64,000 nt of DNA from Lentisphaerota bacterium. Lineage in GTDB: Bacteria; Verrucomicrobiota; Kiritimatiellia; PWTM01. Shown in pieces: positions 17,989 through 27,681 of this stretch. Made by a program: the position numbers and the translations under genes. The notes beneath the pieces were generated by a model that was not told the DNA's origin, made no database searches, and was given only the letters and a program-made list of their open reading frames with translations. How positions within the stretch are numbered: position 1 is the stretch's first letter; each line of letters opens with the position of its first letter. The DNA is taken from contig VGWF01000003.1 of the NCBI GenBank assembly GCA_016873715.1, positions 1-64,000 on the forward strand, given 5' to 3'.

Positions 17989-20415
17989 ATGAGCGGGATG
18001 GTCCCAGCCGGCGGTTCCGTCCGGCCGGTCCTGATCCTCGTCGCCGCCGTCTGCGCCTTCCTCGCGTCATGGCCGCACCGGCCCGGCGTGCCGACCTGCC
18101 TGCGCGTCCGGGTCGCGATTCCCGGACCGCCGAACGCCGAGGCAACCCTGGAGGTCGTCCACGCCGGGGTATCGACCCACCTGGCGCTTCTCGACGACGG
18201 CACCGGCGCCGACGTCGCGGCGGGCGACGGGATCCGTTCGGCGGAGTGGGCCCCGCCGGGACCCGCCGTGCTCGTCCCCGTGGGCCTGTGGCTGCGCCCC
18301 GCCGACGGCTCTCCCGCGGTGAGGGTGCACTCCGCGATCCATCCCCTGCTGCGGGGGCCGAACGACATCGCATGGGAGGTCATCGACGGCCCGTCGCCGG
18401 AGGTCCGCGAGCGGGCGCATCCCGGCCCGCGTCGTGCCGCCGCCGCCGCCGAGGGCCGCCGGACCGCGCTCAACATGGGCTTCGTTCTCGTCGCGCTGGG
18501 GGTCGTGCTGCGCTGCGTCCGCCGCCCCGTCGGGGATGGCGGGTCCCCCGGGGCCGATGAGGCCGTGGCGCGACGCATCCCGGTCCGGGTCTCCGATGCG
18601 TTGTTCTGGTTCGCCATCGCGGTCTTGTGGACATGGCCCGCGGCGCTGGGAGGACCCGCCCTCTTGATCGGCCGGCAGTTCGACACGCCGTCGACGATCT
18701 GGGTCATGCACGCCGCCCACCGCCTGCTGCGCTCGTTGATCGATCCGTACGCCGAGTGGCCGCTGCAGGCCGACCACCACGGCCTCGACAGTTTCCTGAT
18801 GCTGCCCATCGCGGCGCTGCTCCATGCGCTGCACGTGGCGCGGGTCCACGCGGGGCTGCAGATCCTCGGCGTGGCGCTGTCCGGCTGGGCGGCGCAGGGA
18901 TTCGCCCGCGCCACGGGCGTGCGGCGCCCGTGGGAAACGTTCGCGGGGCTGACCTACGCGTGCTCCGGCGCCATGGCCTCCGCGCTGCTGGAAGGGCAGG
19001 TCTACCACGCGCTGAATCCCTGGCTCCCGCTTTTCGGGTGGGCCTTCTGGCGCACGACCTCCGCCGACGCCCGGCCGCGGGACGCCCTCGCCGCGGCGGT
19101 CGCCTTTGCGCTCTGCCTGGCCACGTCCGGCTACGTCGGCGTGTCCGCGATGATCGTGGGGGCGGGCCTCGTCGCCGGCGCCGCGCGGGGCGGCGTCCGG
19201 GTGCCCCGCCGTCCGGCCGTGCTGGCCGTGGCCGCCTGCGGCGCCCTCGCCCTCGCCTACGCGCTCACGGCCTTCGCGGACGCCCCGCTGCGACGGGACC
19301 TGAGCCTGTCGTCGATGCGGCTGGCCAGCGCCCATCTCGTCAGCCTGGCCGGGCCGACGCCCGAGACCGACCGCGCGGGCCAGTCGATGGCCGCCGCGAT
19401 CTCCCCGGTGGTCCTGGCGTGGCTGGTCGCCGCCTTCGCGCTCGGGCGCGCGGGACCGCGGGCACGAACGCTCCTCTGGACCGGTGCGGCAGGGCTCCTG
19501 ATCGCCCTGGGGCCGGCGTGGGCCCTCGACGCGCGGGGCGCATCGGTCCCGTCGCCGCTGCGGCTGCTCGTCGGAACGCCCTTCGATGTCATTCTCCGCT
19601 TCCCTCTCCGGTCGATGGGCGTGTGGAACCTCTGTGCGGGCATCGTCGCCTTCGGCGCGGCCCAGCGGCTGGCCGGCCGCGGACGCGGCACGGCGGCCGT
19701 CGTCGGCGCCCTGGCGGTGGCGCATGCCTTCCTGATCGTCGGACTTCCCTTCCGCCAGGCCGCGCAGCCGTTTCACGTTCCGTCCGCCTACCGCGAGGCC
19801 GGCGGGCCGGTGCTGGACCTCCACCCCGACCCGCAGGGGCTGCGCGACGAGATGTGGCTGATGGCCCGCGTATGCGCATGCCAGGTCGGCCACGGCCAGC
19901 CGATCGCCGACAACGCGGCCTCCACCGAGCCCGGAGGGCTCCCGCGCATGCGCCTCGGCCGATGGCTGCGGGACGAACTGGCGGCGGGGCGGGCCGACGC
20001 CGCGGCGCGGGCGCTCGGCGCCATGGGCTTCGCGGCGGTCGCCTTCCACGGGGACTTCTTCCCCCCGGAGGAGCGGTCGGTGATCGAGAACGCCCTTGGC
20101 CGCTTCGGCACGCGCCGCACCGTGAGCGCGGACGCCGGCGAGCGCCTTGTGCTGCAGGCGGTGCCGCCGCCGCCGGAGGCGCCCGGCGCGGCGGCCCGTC
20201 GGGCGGCGTACGACGCGGCGGTCGGCGGCCGGCCCGGCGCCGGCGTCGATCGCGACTCGGTCACCGCGCGCGACCTCGACATGGCCGGCGGCATCCGCGG
20301 CCCCGTCGCGCTCGCCGGATGGCTGGCCTTCGGTGTCATCGCGGTCGCATGGGTGCGGATCACGCGGCGCGCCGCGGCGGGCGCCGGAACGGGTGCAACG
20401 GACGCAACTCCTTGA
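17989..20415 (+). CDS. Large multi-TM membrane protein (possible glycosyltransferase/YfhO-like)
   Basis: N-terminal DDGTGADVAAGDGI beta-domain followed by about 10 hydrophobic segments and a soluble C-terminal part. Confidence 0.55.
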   Translation: MSGMVPAGGSVRPVLILVAAVCAFLASWPHRPGVPTCLRVRVAIPGPPNAEATLEVVHAGVSTHLALLDDGTGADVAAGDGIRSAEWAPPGPAVLVPVGLWLRPADGSPAVRVHSAIHPLLRGPNDIAWEVIDGPSPEVRERAHPGPRRAAAAAEGRRTALNMGFVLVALGVVLRCVRRPVGDGGSPGADEAVARRIPVRVSDALFWFAIAVLWTWPAALGGPALLIGRQFDTPSTIWVMHAAHRLLRSLIDPYAEWPLQADHHGLDSFLMLPIAALLHALHVARVHAGLQILGVALSGWAAQGFARATGVRRPWETFAGLTYACSGAMASALLEGQVYHALNPWLPLFGWAFWRTTSADARPRDALAAAVAFALCLATSGYVGVSAMIVGAGLVAGAARGGVRVPRRPAVLAVAACGALALAYALTAFADAPLRRDLSLSSMRLASAHLVSLAGPTPETDRAGQSMAAAISPVVLAWLVAAFALGRAGPRARTLLWTGAAGLLIALGPAWALDARGASVPSPLRLLVGTPFDVILRFPLRSMGVWNLCAGIVAFGAAQRLAGRGRGTAAVVGALAVAHAFLIVGLPFRQAAQPFHVPSAYREAGGPVLDLHPDPQGLRDEMWLMARVCACQVGHGQPIADNAASTEPGGLPRMRLGRWLRDELAAGRADAAARALGAMGFAAVAFHGDFFPPEERSVIENALGRFGTRRTVSADAGERLVLQAVPPPPEAPGAAARRAAYDAAVGGRPGAGVDRDSVTARDLDMAGGIRGPVALAGWLAFGVIAVAWVRITRRAAAGAGTGATDATP

Positions 20416-20440
20416 AGCCAAGGACCGGAAGCGGTATCCT
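20412..20440 (+). promoter_or_regulatory. Putative promoter TTGAAG-N17-TATCCT
   Basis: Exact 17-bp spacer, 44 nt upstream of ATG 20485. Confidence 0.5.
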
Positions 20441-20484
20441 TCGGCCCGGCTGCACAGCGGCCGGCGAACGAGCGAGGGCATCCG

Positions 20485-21798
20485 ATGGCGGTGGTGGTCA
20501 TAGGGGCCGGGGTCACCGGCCTGACGGTCGCTCTGCACTGCCTTCGCAACGGGCATCGCGTCGTGGTCCTGGAGAAGGCCGCGGAGGTCGGCGGACTCTG
20601 CCGGAGCTACCGGTACGACGGCTTCACGTTCGACATCGGCCCGCACCGCCTCTTCTCCGGCGACCCGGAGATCGACGGCTACTTCGCCTCCATCCTCGGG
20701 CCGGACCACGTCGCCGTGCCGAGGGTCAGCATGGTCAAGCTCAACGGCCGCTACCACGAGTGGCCGCTGAACGTGAAGTCCGTGGCCGGCATGTCGCCCG
20801 GCCTCATGCTCCGCTGCATGGTTGACCTGCTCGGCGGCCGCGGCCGCGGCGACGACGTGCGCACGCTCCGGGACTACGTCATCTCGCGGTACGGGGAGAC
20901 GATCTACCGGACCTTCTGGGAGGGCTACACGGAGAAGTTCCTCGGGCTCCCCTGCGAACGCGTCGACGCCGAGTGGGGCAGCCTGAGCGTCGCCCGGTCG
21001 GTCGTCGACCGCGCCCGCCGCCCTCGCGGTCTGCCGGATCTCGTCCGCAGCGTCCTGCACAATTCCTCCAACGACCTCCGCTTCCGGTACCCGGCGGAGG
21101 GCATGGGCGGCTTCGCCGACCGCATGGCCGCGATGATCCGCGAGGCGGGCGGCGAGATCCGGCTCGGCGCCCCCGTGACCGCGCTGGACCTCGCCGGAGA
21201 TCGGATCCGCTCCGTCACGGCGGGCGGCGCGCGGATCGAAGCCGACCAGTTCGTCTGGACCGGCCCGCTGCCGGAGCTCTGCCGCCTCGCCGGCAGGCCC
21301 GAGCCGGATCTCCGATTCCTCGATCTGCTGCTGCTGAACGTCGAAATCGATGCCGAGCCGGCGGACCGCTGGCAGTGGATCTACTTCCCCGACAAGCGGT
21401 ACGTGTTCTCCCGCGTCAGCCGCCCCTGCGCCTTCCATCGCGGCATGGCGCCGGCCGGGACGACCGGGCTGTGCGTCGAGATCACCCTGCCGGCGGGCAC
21501 GCCCGGCGCGGCCGAAACGGAGGAACTCGAGCGGACGGCCGTCGCCCAACTCGTCGAGGCGCGTCTGCTTCCCTCCCCGGCCCACGCACGGCGCATCCAC
21601 CGCGAGATCGTCGCGGATGCGTACCCGATCTACCGGCTCGGATTCCGCCGCGACGTGGACGCGGCGATCGAGGGGCTGCGCCCGGTCCGCAACCTGCACC
21701 CCGTCGGACGCGGCGCGCGGTTCGAGCACGACAACATCGACGAGGCCGTCGCGTCCGCGCGCGCGGTGGCCGCGCGCCTCGGCGCCGCGGGAGCCTGA
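20485..21798 (+). CDS. FAD-dependent oxidoreductase / UDP-galactopyranose-mutase-like flavoprotein
   Basis: VVVIGAGVTGLTVALHCLRNGHRVVVLEKAAEVGGLCRSYRYDGFTFDIGPHRL Rossmann FAD motif. Confidence 0.8.
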   Translation: MAVVVIGAGVTGLTVALHCLRNGHRVVVLEKAAEVGGLCRSYRYDGFTFDIGPHRLFSGDPEIDGYFASILGPDHVAVPRVSMVKLNGRYHEWPLNVKSVAGMSPGLMLRCMVDLLGGRGRGDDVRTLRDYVISRYGETIYRTFWEGYTEKFLGLPCERVDAEWGSLSVARSVVDRARRPRGLPDLVRSVLHNSSNDLRFRYPAEGMGGFADRMAAMIREAGGEIRLGAPVTALDLAGDRIRSVTAGGARIEADQFVWTGPLPELCRLAGRPEPDLRFLDLLLLNVEIDAEPADRWQWIYFPDKRYVFSRVSRPCAFHRGMAPAGTTGLCVEITLPAGTPGAAETEELERTAVAQLVEARLLPSPAHARRIHREIVADAYPIYRLGFRRDVDAAIEGLRPVRNLHPVGRGARFEHDNIDEAVASARAVAARLGAAGA

Positions 21799-21801
21799 TC
21801 C

Positions 21802-23154
21802 GTGGACGCCGCACCCGCCACCGCCGGCCCGGGCGCGATCCGCGCGACGCACGCCCTCTGCCCGACCTGCCTGCGCAGCGTCCCCGCGGAGGTCCGCGAG
21901 GAGGACGGCGAGGTCCGCCTCGTGAAGCAGTGCCCCGTGCACGGCGTCTCGCGCGTGTTCCTCTCGTCCCATCCGGACTACTACCGCGACCTGAACCGGT
22001 TCTACTTCTCGGTGATGAGCCGCAGCCACCCGCAGCGCGACTACATCCTCCGCCTGACCGAGCGCTGCAACCTCGAGTGCCCGATCTGCCTCGCCGGCGC
22101 GAACCAGGACGTTCTGGCCGACTTCTCGCTCGAGGACGTGCGCCGGCTCACCCGCCGGCACCGGCGGACCAAGTTCGACCTGATGGGCTGCGAGCCGACG
22201 CTGATGGACACGCTTCCGGACATCATCCGCGAGATCGCCGCGTCCGGGAACATCTCAGCCCTCCACACCAACGGCCTCGCCCTCGAGGACCCGGCCTACG
22301 TCGCGCGCCTCAAGGCGGCGGGACTCGACGAGGTCCACCTGCAGTTTGACGGGTTCGACGACGACGCCTATCGCACGATCCGGGGACGGCCCCTGCTCGA
22401 GGGGAAGCGGAAGACGCTGGCGAACCTCGCGGCGCAGCGGATCCCGGTCGACCTCGTCATGACGATCCTGGCCGGCGTCAACGACAAGGAGATCCTCCCG
22501 GTCCTCGAGTTCGGCCTGCGGCAGCCGAACGTGAAGGAGGTCTTCTTCCTCGGCTGCCGGATGCTCGGCCGCGCCGCCGGCGGATTCGAATCGCAGCAGC
22601 TGCTGCCGGACCAGGTGATCGACCTTCTCGAGGGCGCCACCGGCGGCCGGATCCGGCGCGAGGACGTCCGCCGCTTCCAGAAGCTCTACTTCGCGATGCT
22701 CTCCGTCTTCGGCGTCCGGAAATGCCTCTACATCCAGCATTACCTGCTGATGCGCGGCCGCGACGGCGCCTACCGGACGATCGCGGAGACCCTCGACCTC
22801 GACCGCCTCGAACCCGCGCTGGAGCGCTACCGCGAACGGGTCGAGCGCGGCGGACGCCGCGGCGCGGCGGTCCGCCTGGCCCTCGAGTGCCTTCCGCTCC
22901 TGCTGGCGCCGCGCGCGCTCCCGCTGCTCGCCGAGTTCGCGGCGCTGACGCTGCTCATGGCGCTCGGGTTCAACCTCCGGCGCGTGCGCCGGCGGAGCGT
23001 GCTTCTGGGCTACATCACCGCCTGCGATCCGCTCATCTACGACGCGGACGTCGCCGACAACTGCGGCAAGGGGGAGATCTCGCGCGACCTCGGCGTCCAG
23101 GAGTCCGGCGCGCTGGCCAACGTGATGCGCGAGCACCGGTGGAGGGCGACGTGA
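21802..23154 (+). CDS. Radical SAM protein, Tes/MJ0619-like
   Basis: GTG start; ALCPTCLRSVPAEV...LVKQCPVHG N-terminal Cys motif; RLTERCNLECPICLAGAN (CX3CX2C); LQFDGFDDDAYRTIRGRPLLEGKRKTLANL. Confidence 0.8.
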   Translation: MDAAPATAGPGAIRATHALCPTCLRSVPAEVREEDGEVRLVKQCPVHGVSRVFLSSHPDYYRDLNRFYFSVMSRSHPQRDYILRLTERCNLECPICLAGANQDVLADFSLEDVRRLTRRHRRTKFDLMGCEPTLMDTLPDIIREIAASGNISALHTNGLALEDPAYVARLKAAGLDEVHLQFDGFDDDAYRTIRGRPLLEGKRKTLANLAAQRIPVDLVMTILAGVNDKEILPVLEFGLRQPNVKEVFFLGCRMLGRAAGGFESQQLLPDQVIDLLEGATGGRIRREDVRRFQKLYFAMLSVFGVRKCLYIQHYLLMRGRDGAYRTIAETLDLDRLEPALERYRERVERGGRRGAAVRLALECLPLLLAPRALPLLAEFAALTLLMALGFNLRRVRRRSVLLGYITACDPLIYDADVADNCGKGEISRDLGVQESGALANVMREHRWRAT

Positions 23155-24254
23155 TCCGCATCCTCTCGCCGGTGCTCCACGCGCGCGAGGTCGGGCCCGT
23201 CGTTGCGGCCGGGGCCGCGGAGATCTACTGCGGGGTCCTGCCCGGCGCCTGGAAGAAGGCCTACTCCAACGTCGCCTCGCTCAACCGGCGCGAGTGGGCC
23301 TCGGCCAACATGGCCAGCCTCGAGGATCTCCGCGACGTCGTGGACGCGGCCCACGCGCTGCGGACGCCCGTCTTCCTGACGCTCAACGCGCTCTACACCG
23401 AGGCGCAGTACCCCGAGGTTCGGCGCGTCGTCGGGGCCGCCGCCGAGTGCGGGGTCGACGCGCTCATCATCGCCGACCTCGGGCTGCTGCTCGCGGCCCG
23501 CGACATGGGCTGGCGCGGCGCGCTCCACGTCAGCACGGGCGGAACGACGTTCAACGACGAGGCCATCGCGTTCTACCGCGAGCTCGGCGCGGACCGGGTC
23601 ATCCTCCCCCGCCACAACCGCGTCAACGAGATCGTCGCGATGGCGGCCCGCCACCGCGACATCGAGCTGGAGACGTTCGTCATGAACTCCGGCTGCATGA
23701 ACATCGACGGGTTCTGCACCCACCACCACGGCGTGAAGGAGCTGACGCGCCCCCTCGGGTGGAACATCCCGAAGATGCTCCACGCCGACCACCACGTGCT
23801 CCGCTGGCTCAAGCGCATGCCCGCCTGGCTCCGGTCCCGGGCCAGCCGCCTCGCGTCCCGCTCCGCCGACAGCTCCTGCCTGCTGGCCTACGACGTGAAG
23901 GTGACCTCGCCCACCGCGACGGACGCCGAACTCCGGCAGGTCCGCGAGTCGCTGCGGAACAGCTTCGGCGTCTTCACGGGCTTCGACACCTGCGGCGCCT
24001 GCTCGCTGTGGGACTTCGAGCACGCCGGAATCACGAGCGTGAAGATCGTCGGCCGCAACAATCCGCTCGACAAGAAGGTGCGCGACGTCCGCTTCCTGCG
24101 CGGGTGCCTCGACCTCCTCGCGGACCCCTCGCTGACGCGCGATCGCTTCTCGGACCTCGCGCGCGAGGCCTATGCGCGGATCTACGGATTCCCGTGCGAC
24201 CGGTGGTGCTACTTCCCCGCGGAAGACCTCGCCCTCGCGGAGGACCACCTGTGA
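23151..24254 (+). CDS. Peptidase U32-family protein (first of pair)
   Basis: AGAAEIYCGVLP...LTLNALYTEAQYPEVRRVV..CGVDALIIADLGLL; ELETFVMNSGCMNIDGFCTHHHG; DTCGACSLWDFEHAGITSVKIVGR; GTG start overlaps previous stop. Confidence 0.8.
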   Translation: MIRILSPVLHAREVGPVVAAGAAEIYCGVLPGAWKKAYSNVASLNRREWASANMASLEDLRDVVDAAHALRTPVFLTLNALYTEAQYPEVRRVVGAAAECGVDALIIADLGLLLAARDMGWRGALHVSTGGTTFNDEAIAFYRELGADRVILPRHNRVNEIVAMAARHRDIELETFVMNSGCMNIDGFCTHHHGVKELTRPLGWNIPKMLHADHHVLRWLKRMPAWLRSRASRLASRSADSSCLLAYDVKVTSPTATDAELRQVRESLRNSFGVFTGFDTCGACSLWDFEHAGITSVKIVGRNNPLDKKVRDVRFLRGCLDLLADPSLTRDRFSDLAREAYARIYGFPCDRWCYFPAEDLALAEDHL

Positions 24255-25066
24255 GCGCGGCGGATCCCTATGCCGGCATCGAGCGCGCGGTCGCGTTCGC
24301 GGCGCTGGACCGCCTGCGCGCGTGGGACGGCCCCTGCGACCGCGTCTACTTCGGCCACGAGTTCTGCCAGCGCCTGCTCCCGTCGGCGGCGGACGCCGCC
24401 GCCGCGGCGCGGGCCGCCGCGGAACGGGGGCGCGCCTTCACCCTCGTGACGCCCCTGGTCAGCAACGCGGGGCTCGCGCGCGTCCGCGACCTGGTGCCCG
24501 CGGCCCGCGCGGCGGCCGGGGCGGCGGGCCTCGAGGTCGTCGTCAACGACTGGGGCCTCCTGCACTGGATGCACCGCGAGCACCCGGGTGTGCCGCTGGC
24601 GCTCGGCCGGCTGCTGACGAAGCAGAAGCGGGGCCCGCAGATCCTGCGCGTGGCCGCCCGGCTTCCGCCCCGCGCCATCGAGCATTTCCAGCGCTCGAAC
24701 GTGGACGTGCCCCACCTGGCCGACCGGCTGCAGGCGTGGGGCGTGCGCCGGGTGGAACTGGACAACCTCCTCCAGGGCCTGCGCCGCGACCACGGCCTCC
24801 CCGCGTCGCTGTACCATCCGTTCGCGTACGTCACGACGACGCGCCTGTGCCTGATGGCCGGCAGCACGCGGCCGGGCAAGAACCTCCGCTCGATGGGGCC
24901 CTGCGCGCTGGAGTGCCGGCGGTTCGAGGCCGTGCTGACGCATCCGGACATGCCGGCGCCGCTGCTGCTCAAGGGAAACACCCAGTACATCCGCAACGAC
25001 CGCCTGCCCGACGATCCGGCGGGGCTGCGGATCACCCGCCTCGTGCTTCAGCCGGAACCGGCCTGA
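24251..25066 (+). CDS. U32-like protein (second of pair)
   Basis: VYFGHEFCQRLLP..., FTLVTPLVSNAGLARVRDLVPAA, EVVVNDWGLLHWM; conserved Cys C..GPCALEC; GTG start overlaps previous stop. Confidence 0.65.
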   Translation: MSAADPYAGIERAVAFAALDRLRAWDGPCDRVYFGHEFCQRLLPSAADAAAAARAAAERGRAFTLVTPLVSNAGLARVRDLVPAARAAAGAAGLEVVVNDWGLLHWMHREHPGVPLALGRLLTKQKRGPQILRVAARLPPRAIEHFQRSNVDVPHLADRLQAWGVRRVELDNLLQGLRRDHGLPASLYHPFAYVTTTRLCLMAGSTRPGKNLRSMGPCALECRRFEAVLTHPDMPAPLLLKGNTQYIRNDRLPDDPAGLRITRLVLQPEPA

Positions 25067-26295
25067 TCGGCGCGGCGGACGGCGTCCGCGATGCGATCGA
25101 GGTCGCGGTCCGTCAGCTCCGGATACAGCGGGAGGTGCAGGATGCGGTCCTCCACCCGCGCGGCGGACGGGCACGATGCCGCGTCGCCGCCGAGCCCCGG
25201 CAGCGAGGCGCAGTTGGACATGTAGCCCGCGGCCGAATCGACGCCCATTCCGCGCAGGCGGTGGGCGAAGCGGTGGCGGTCCGGCCGCGTCACGGCGAAG
25301 CTCACGTAGATGTGGTCGCCGCCTTCGGCCGCCGGCGAGGGGAGTCCGCCGCACCCGGCTTCCTGCAGCCGCCGCCACAGCCCCCGCCCGCGGTCGCGCC
25401 GCGCCGCGTTCTTCGCCTCCAGCGAGCGCAACTGCCGGAGGCCCGCCCGCGCCTGGGCCTCGGCGGGATGGACGCGCACCGCATCGAGCCCGGCGGCCGT
25501 CAGCGGCACCGGCGCCTCCTCGAAGGCGCGCTGGACCAGGTCCGGCCCCTCGCGGCCGGTGGCGCGGACGATCGGGCCGAGGACGGCCGAGAAGAGGGCC
25601 CGCCGGGTGGCGGCGCGCATCGCGAGGGCGCCGAGGGCTTCCTTCGCCAGCCGCTGCCGGGCCGGCGCGCGGAACCCGCGGACCGCGGCGGCAACCGCCT
25701 CGTGGGCGTCCCGGTCGCGGCAGACGACCATCCCGCCCCCGAACGTCGTGAAGTTCTTCGTCACGCCGAAGGTGAAGCAGGCGGCCCGGCCGAGGGTTCC
25801 CGCGGCGCGCCCGCCGATCCGCGCGCCGAGACACTGGGCGCAGTCCTCGATCAGGTCGATGCCCCGGGGGGCGCAGAGCGCCTCCAGCGCGGCCATGTCG
25901 CACGTGCGGCCGAACAGGTGGGTCGGGACCACGGCCCGGGTCCGTTCCGTCAGCACCGCGGCGACGGAGGCGGGCGACAGCTCGTAGGTCTCCGGATCGA
26001 CATCGGCATAGACGGGCGTGAGGCCGGCGAGCCGGACGACCGCGGGCATCGCGAAGAACGTGAAGGCGGGCAGGACGACCTCCGACCCGGGCGGGTAGCC
26101 GAGCGCCCGCAGCACGAGCCAGAGCGCCATGCGGCCGGACGGAACGAAGACCGCGCGATCGCAGCCCAGATGGGAGGCGAAGGCCCGCTCGAACTCGGCC
26201 GTGGCCGGGCCGGCCGGCCCCCGGGCGCGAAGCGCGTCCGCCAGGAAGGCCAGCGTCTCGCCCCACCCCACGGTCGGCGCGAATCGCGGAATCAT
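25048..26295 (-). CDS. DegT/DnrJ/EryC1/StrS-family PLP aminotransferase-like enzyme
   Basis: GCDRAVFVPSGRMALWLVLRALGYPPGSEVVLPAFTFFAM; LIEDCAQCLGA; FTFGVTKNFTTFGGG (PLP Lys). Confidence 0.85.
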   Translation of the reverse strand: MIPRFAPTVGWGETLAFLADALRARGPAGPATAEFERAFASHLGCDRAVFVPSGRMALWLVLRALGYPPGSEVVLPAFTFFAMPAVVRLAGLTPVYADVDPETYELSPASVAAVLTERTRAVVPTHLFGRTCDMAALEALCAPRGIDLIEDCAQCLGARIGGRAAGTLGRAACFTFGVTKNFTTFGGGMVVCRDRDAHEAVAAAVRGFRAPARQRLAKEALGALAMRAATRRALFSAVLGPIVRATGREGPDLVQRAFEEAPVPLTAAGLDAVRVHPAEAQARAGLRQLRSLEAKNAARRDRGRGLWRRLQEAGCGGLPSPAAEGGDHIYVSFAVTRPDRHRFAHRLRGMGVDSAAGYMSNCASLPGLGGDAASCPSAARVEDRILHLPLYPELTDRDLDRIADAVRRADQAGSG

Positions 26296-26327
26296 GTACC
26301 GGCCGCCTCCTCCGCGTCCGGCCGCGG

Positions 26328-27668
26328 TCAGTTGATCTTCCCGACGCGCCGGTAGGAGCCGTTGTACTTCTTCGTGAACGCCTGCAGGAAGTCGCCGCCG
26401 TCCTTGTCGATCGCGTAGCCGATCGTGTGGACGATCGGCGGCTTCTTGCCCTTCTTCACGTAGCACTGCTCGTTCAGCAGCGTGAAGTGCTCGATGAAGT
26501 CCTCGATGGACCACCACCGCATGTTGTCCGGCATCCCCGGCGGCTGCGGCCGGTGCGGAAGCGGGCGGACCGGCGTCCGACGGTTCTCGAAGTGCCCCTC
26601 GCGCGCGCCGTGGACGGCGCCTTCCCTGATCGACGCCCCGCGCGGCGGAACCCAGACGCGTTCGGTCCGGTACTCCATCCCCGCGGCGGCCTGGTCGTAG
26701 GCCGCCAGGGCGTCCGCATTGGCCTTGCGCCACTCCTCCATCCTGGCGTTCCACGCGGCCTGCTGGTCGGCGGTGAGGCTCTTGCTGACGCGCGGGATGC
26801 CGTCGGAGATGATCAGGATCGTGTCGGCCCCCTGCAGGAACGCGGCGGTGAGGGCGAGGTCGAGGCGCGTCGTCCCGCCGCCGGCCTTGAGGCCCAGGTC
26901 GACGGACTTGATGTTGCCGGAATCGAGCCCGTAGTTGTTCTTGGTGTTGTACGGCTGGAGGAACTTCTTCGCGTCGCGCTTGTTGTCCTCCGTCGCGGGG
27001 ACCATCTCGTCCTTGAAGGTCTGCCCGGCGTCGGCGAACGCGACGACGTTGAACAGCGTCTTCTCGTTCAGCGCGTCCATGACGCTGCGAAGGCGCGACT
27101 TCACGCGCTCGAAGCCGTCGAATCCGCCGCGTTCCTCCTCGATCATGCTGACGGACACATCGACGCAGACCATGATCTTCTCGCCGCGCCCGCGGATGCC
27201 GAAGAAGTCGAAGGCCGACACGCCCTGGCCGAAGCCGCCGAGGCCGTAGCCCGTGCCCAGGCCCGCGCCCAGCCCGACGCCCGTGATCGCCTTGAACTTG
27301 GGCTGGAAGGAGGTGCGGACGACCTTGGGGTCGACCTTGATCTCCGGCAGCGCGAAGTTCGAGGGCTTCGTCGCCACCAGCCGCGGCATCACCGCCGGGC
27401 GGCTGGAACTGCGCTGGCGCTTGGAGACCTTGACCTGGTGCTCGAGCTTGCGCGGCTCGTAGGTCTTGATCGGCGGCGGGGCGGTGAACACGGTGCGCTC
27501 CTCCAGGAACGACCGGATGACCACCCACGAGCCGAAGATCAGCATGCCGACGACATGGACGGCGAGGCTGATGCCGGCGACGATGAGCAGCGTCTTGCGT
27601 CGCTGCCGCGACAACCGGGCATACCCCCACCCGGAGAGGATGAGGTTAAGATCCAGTTTCGGCTTCAT
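26328..27668 (-). CDS. Membrane-anchored von Willebrand factor A domain protein
   Basis: N-terminal TM; MIDAS-like CVDVSVS ... GGGTTRLD ... IISDGIPR. Confidence 0.85.
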   Translation of the reverse strand: MKPKLDLNLILSGWGYARLSRQRRKTLLIVAGISLAVHVVGMLIFGSWVVIRSFLEERTVFTAPPPIKTYEPRKLEHQVKVSKRQRSSSRPAVMPRLVATKPSNFALPEIKVDPKVVRTSFQPKFKAITGVGLGAGLGTGYGLGGFGQGVSAFDFFGIRGRGEKIMVCVDVSVSMIEEERGGFDGFERVKSRLRSVMDALNEKTLFNVVAFADAGQTFKDEMVPATEDNKRDAKKFLQPYNTKNNYGLDSGNIKSVDLGLKAGGGTTRLDLALTAAFLQGADTILIISDGIPRVSKSLTADQQAAWNARMEEWRKANADALAAYDQAAAGMEYRTERVWVPPRGASIREGAVHGAREGHFENRRTPVRPLPHRPQPPGMPDNMRWWSIEDFIEHFTLLNEQCYVKKGKKPPIVHTIGYAIDKDGGDFLQAFTKKYNGSYRRVGKIN

Positions 27669-27681
27669 GGTTCCGCGTCCT

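Noticed and set aside
18067-22161. 1364-aa minus-strand ORF
   Set aside because: Spans three well-supported plus-strand genes and their intergenic regions; GC-driven lack of stops.
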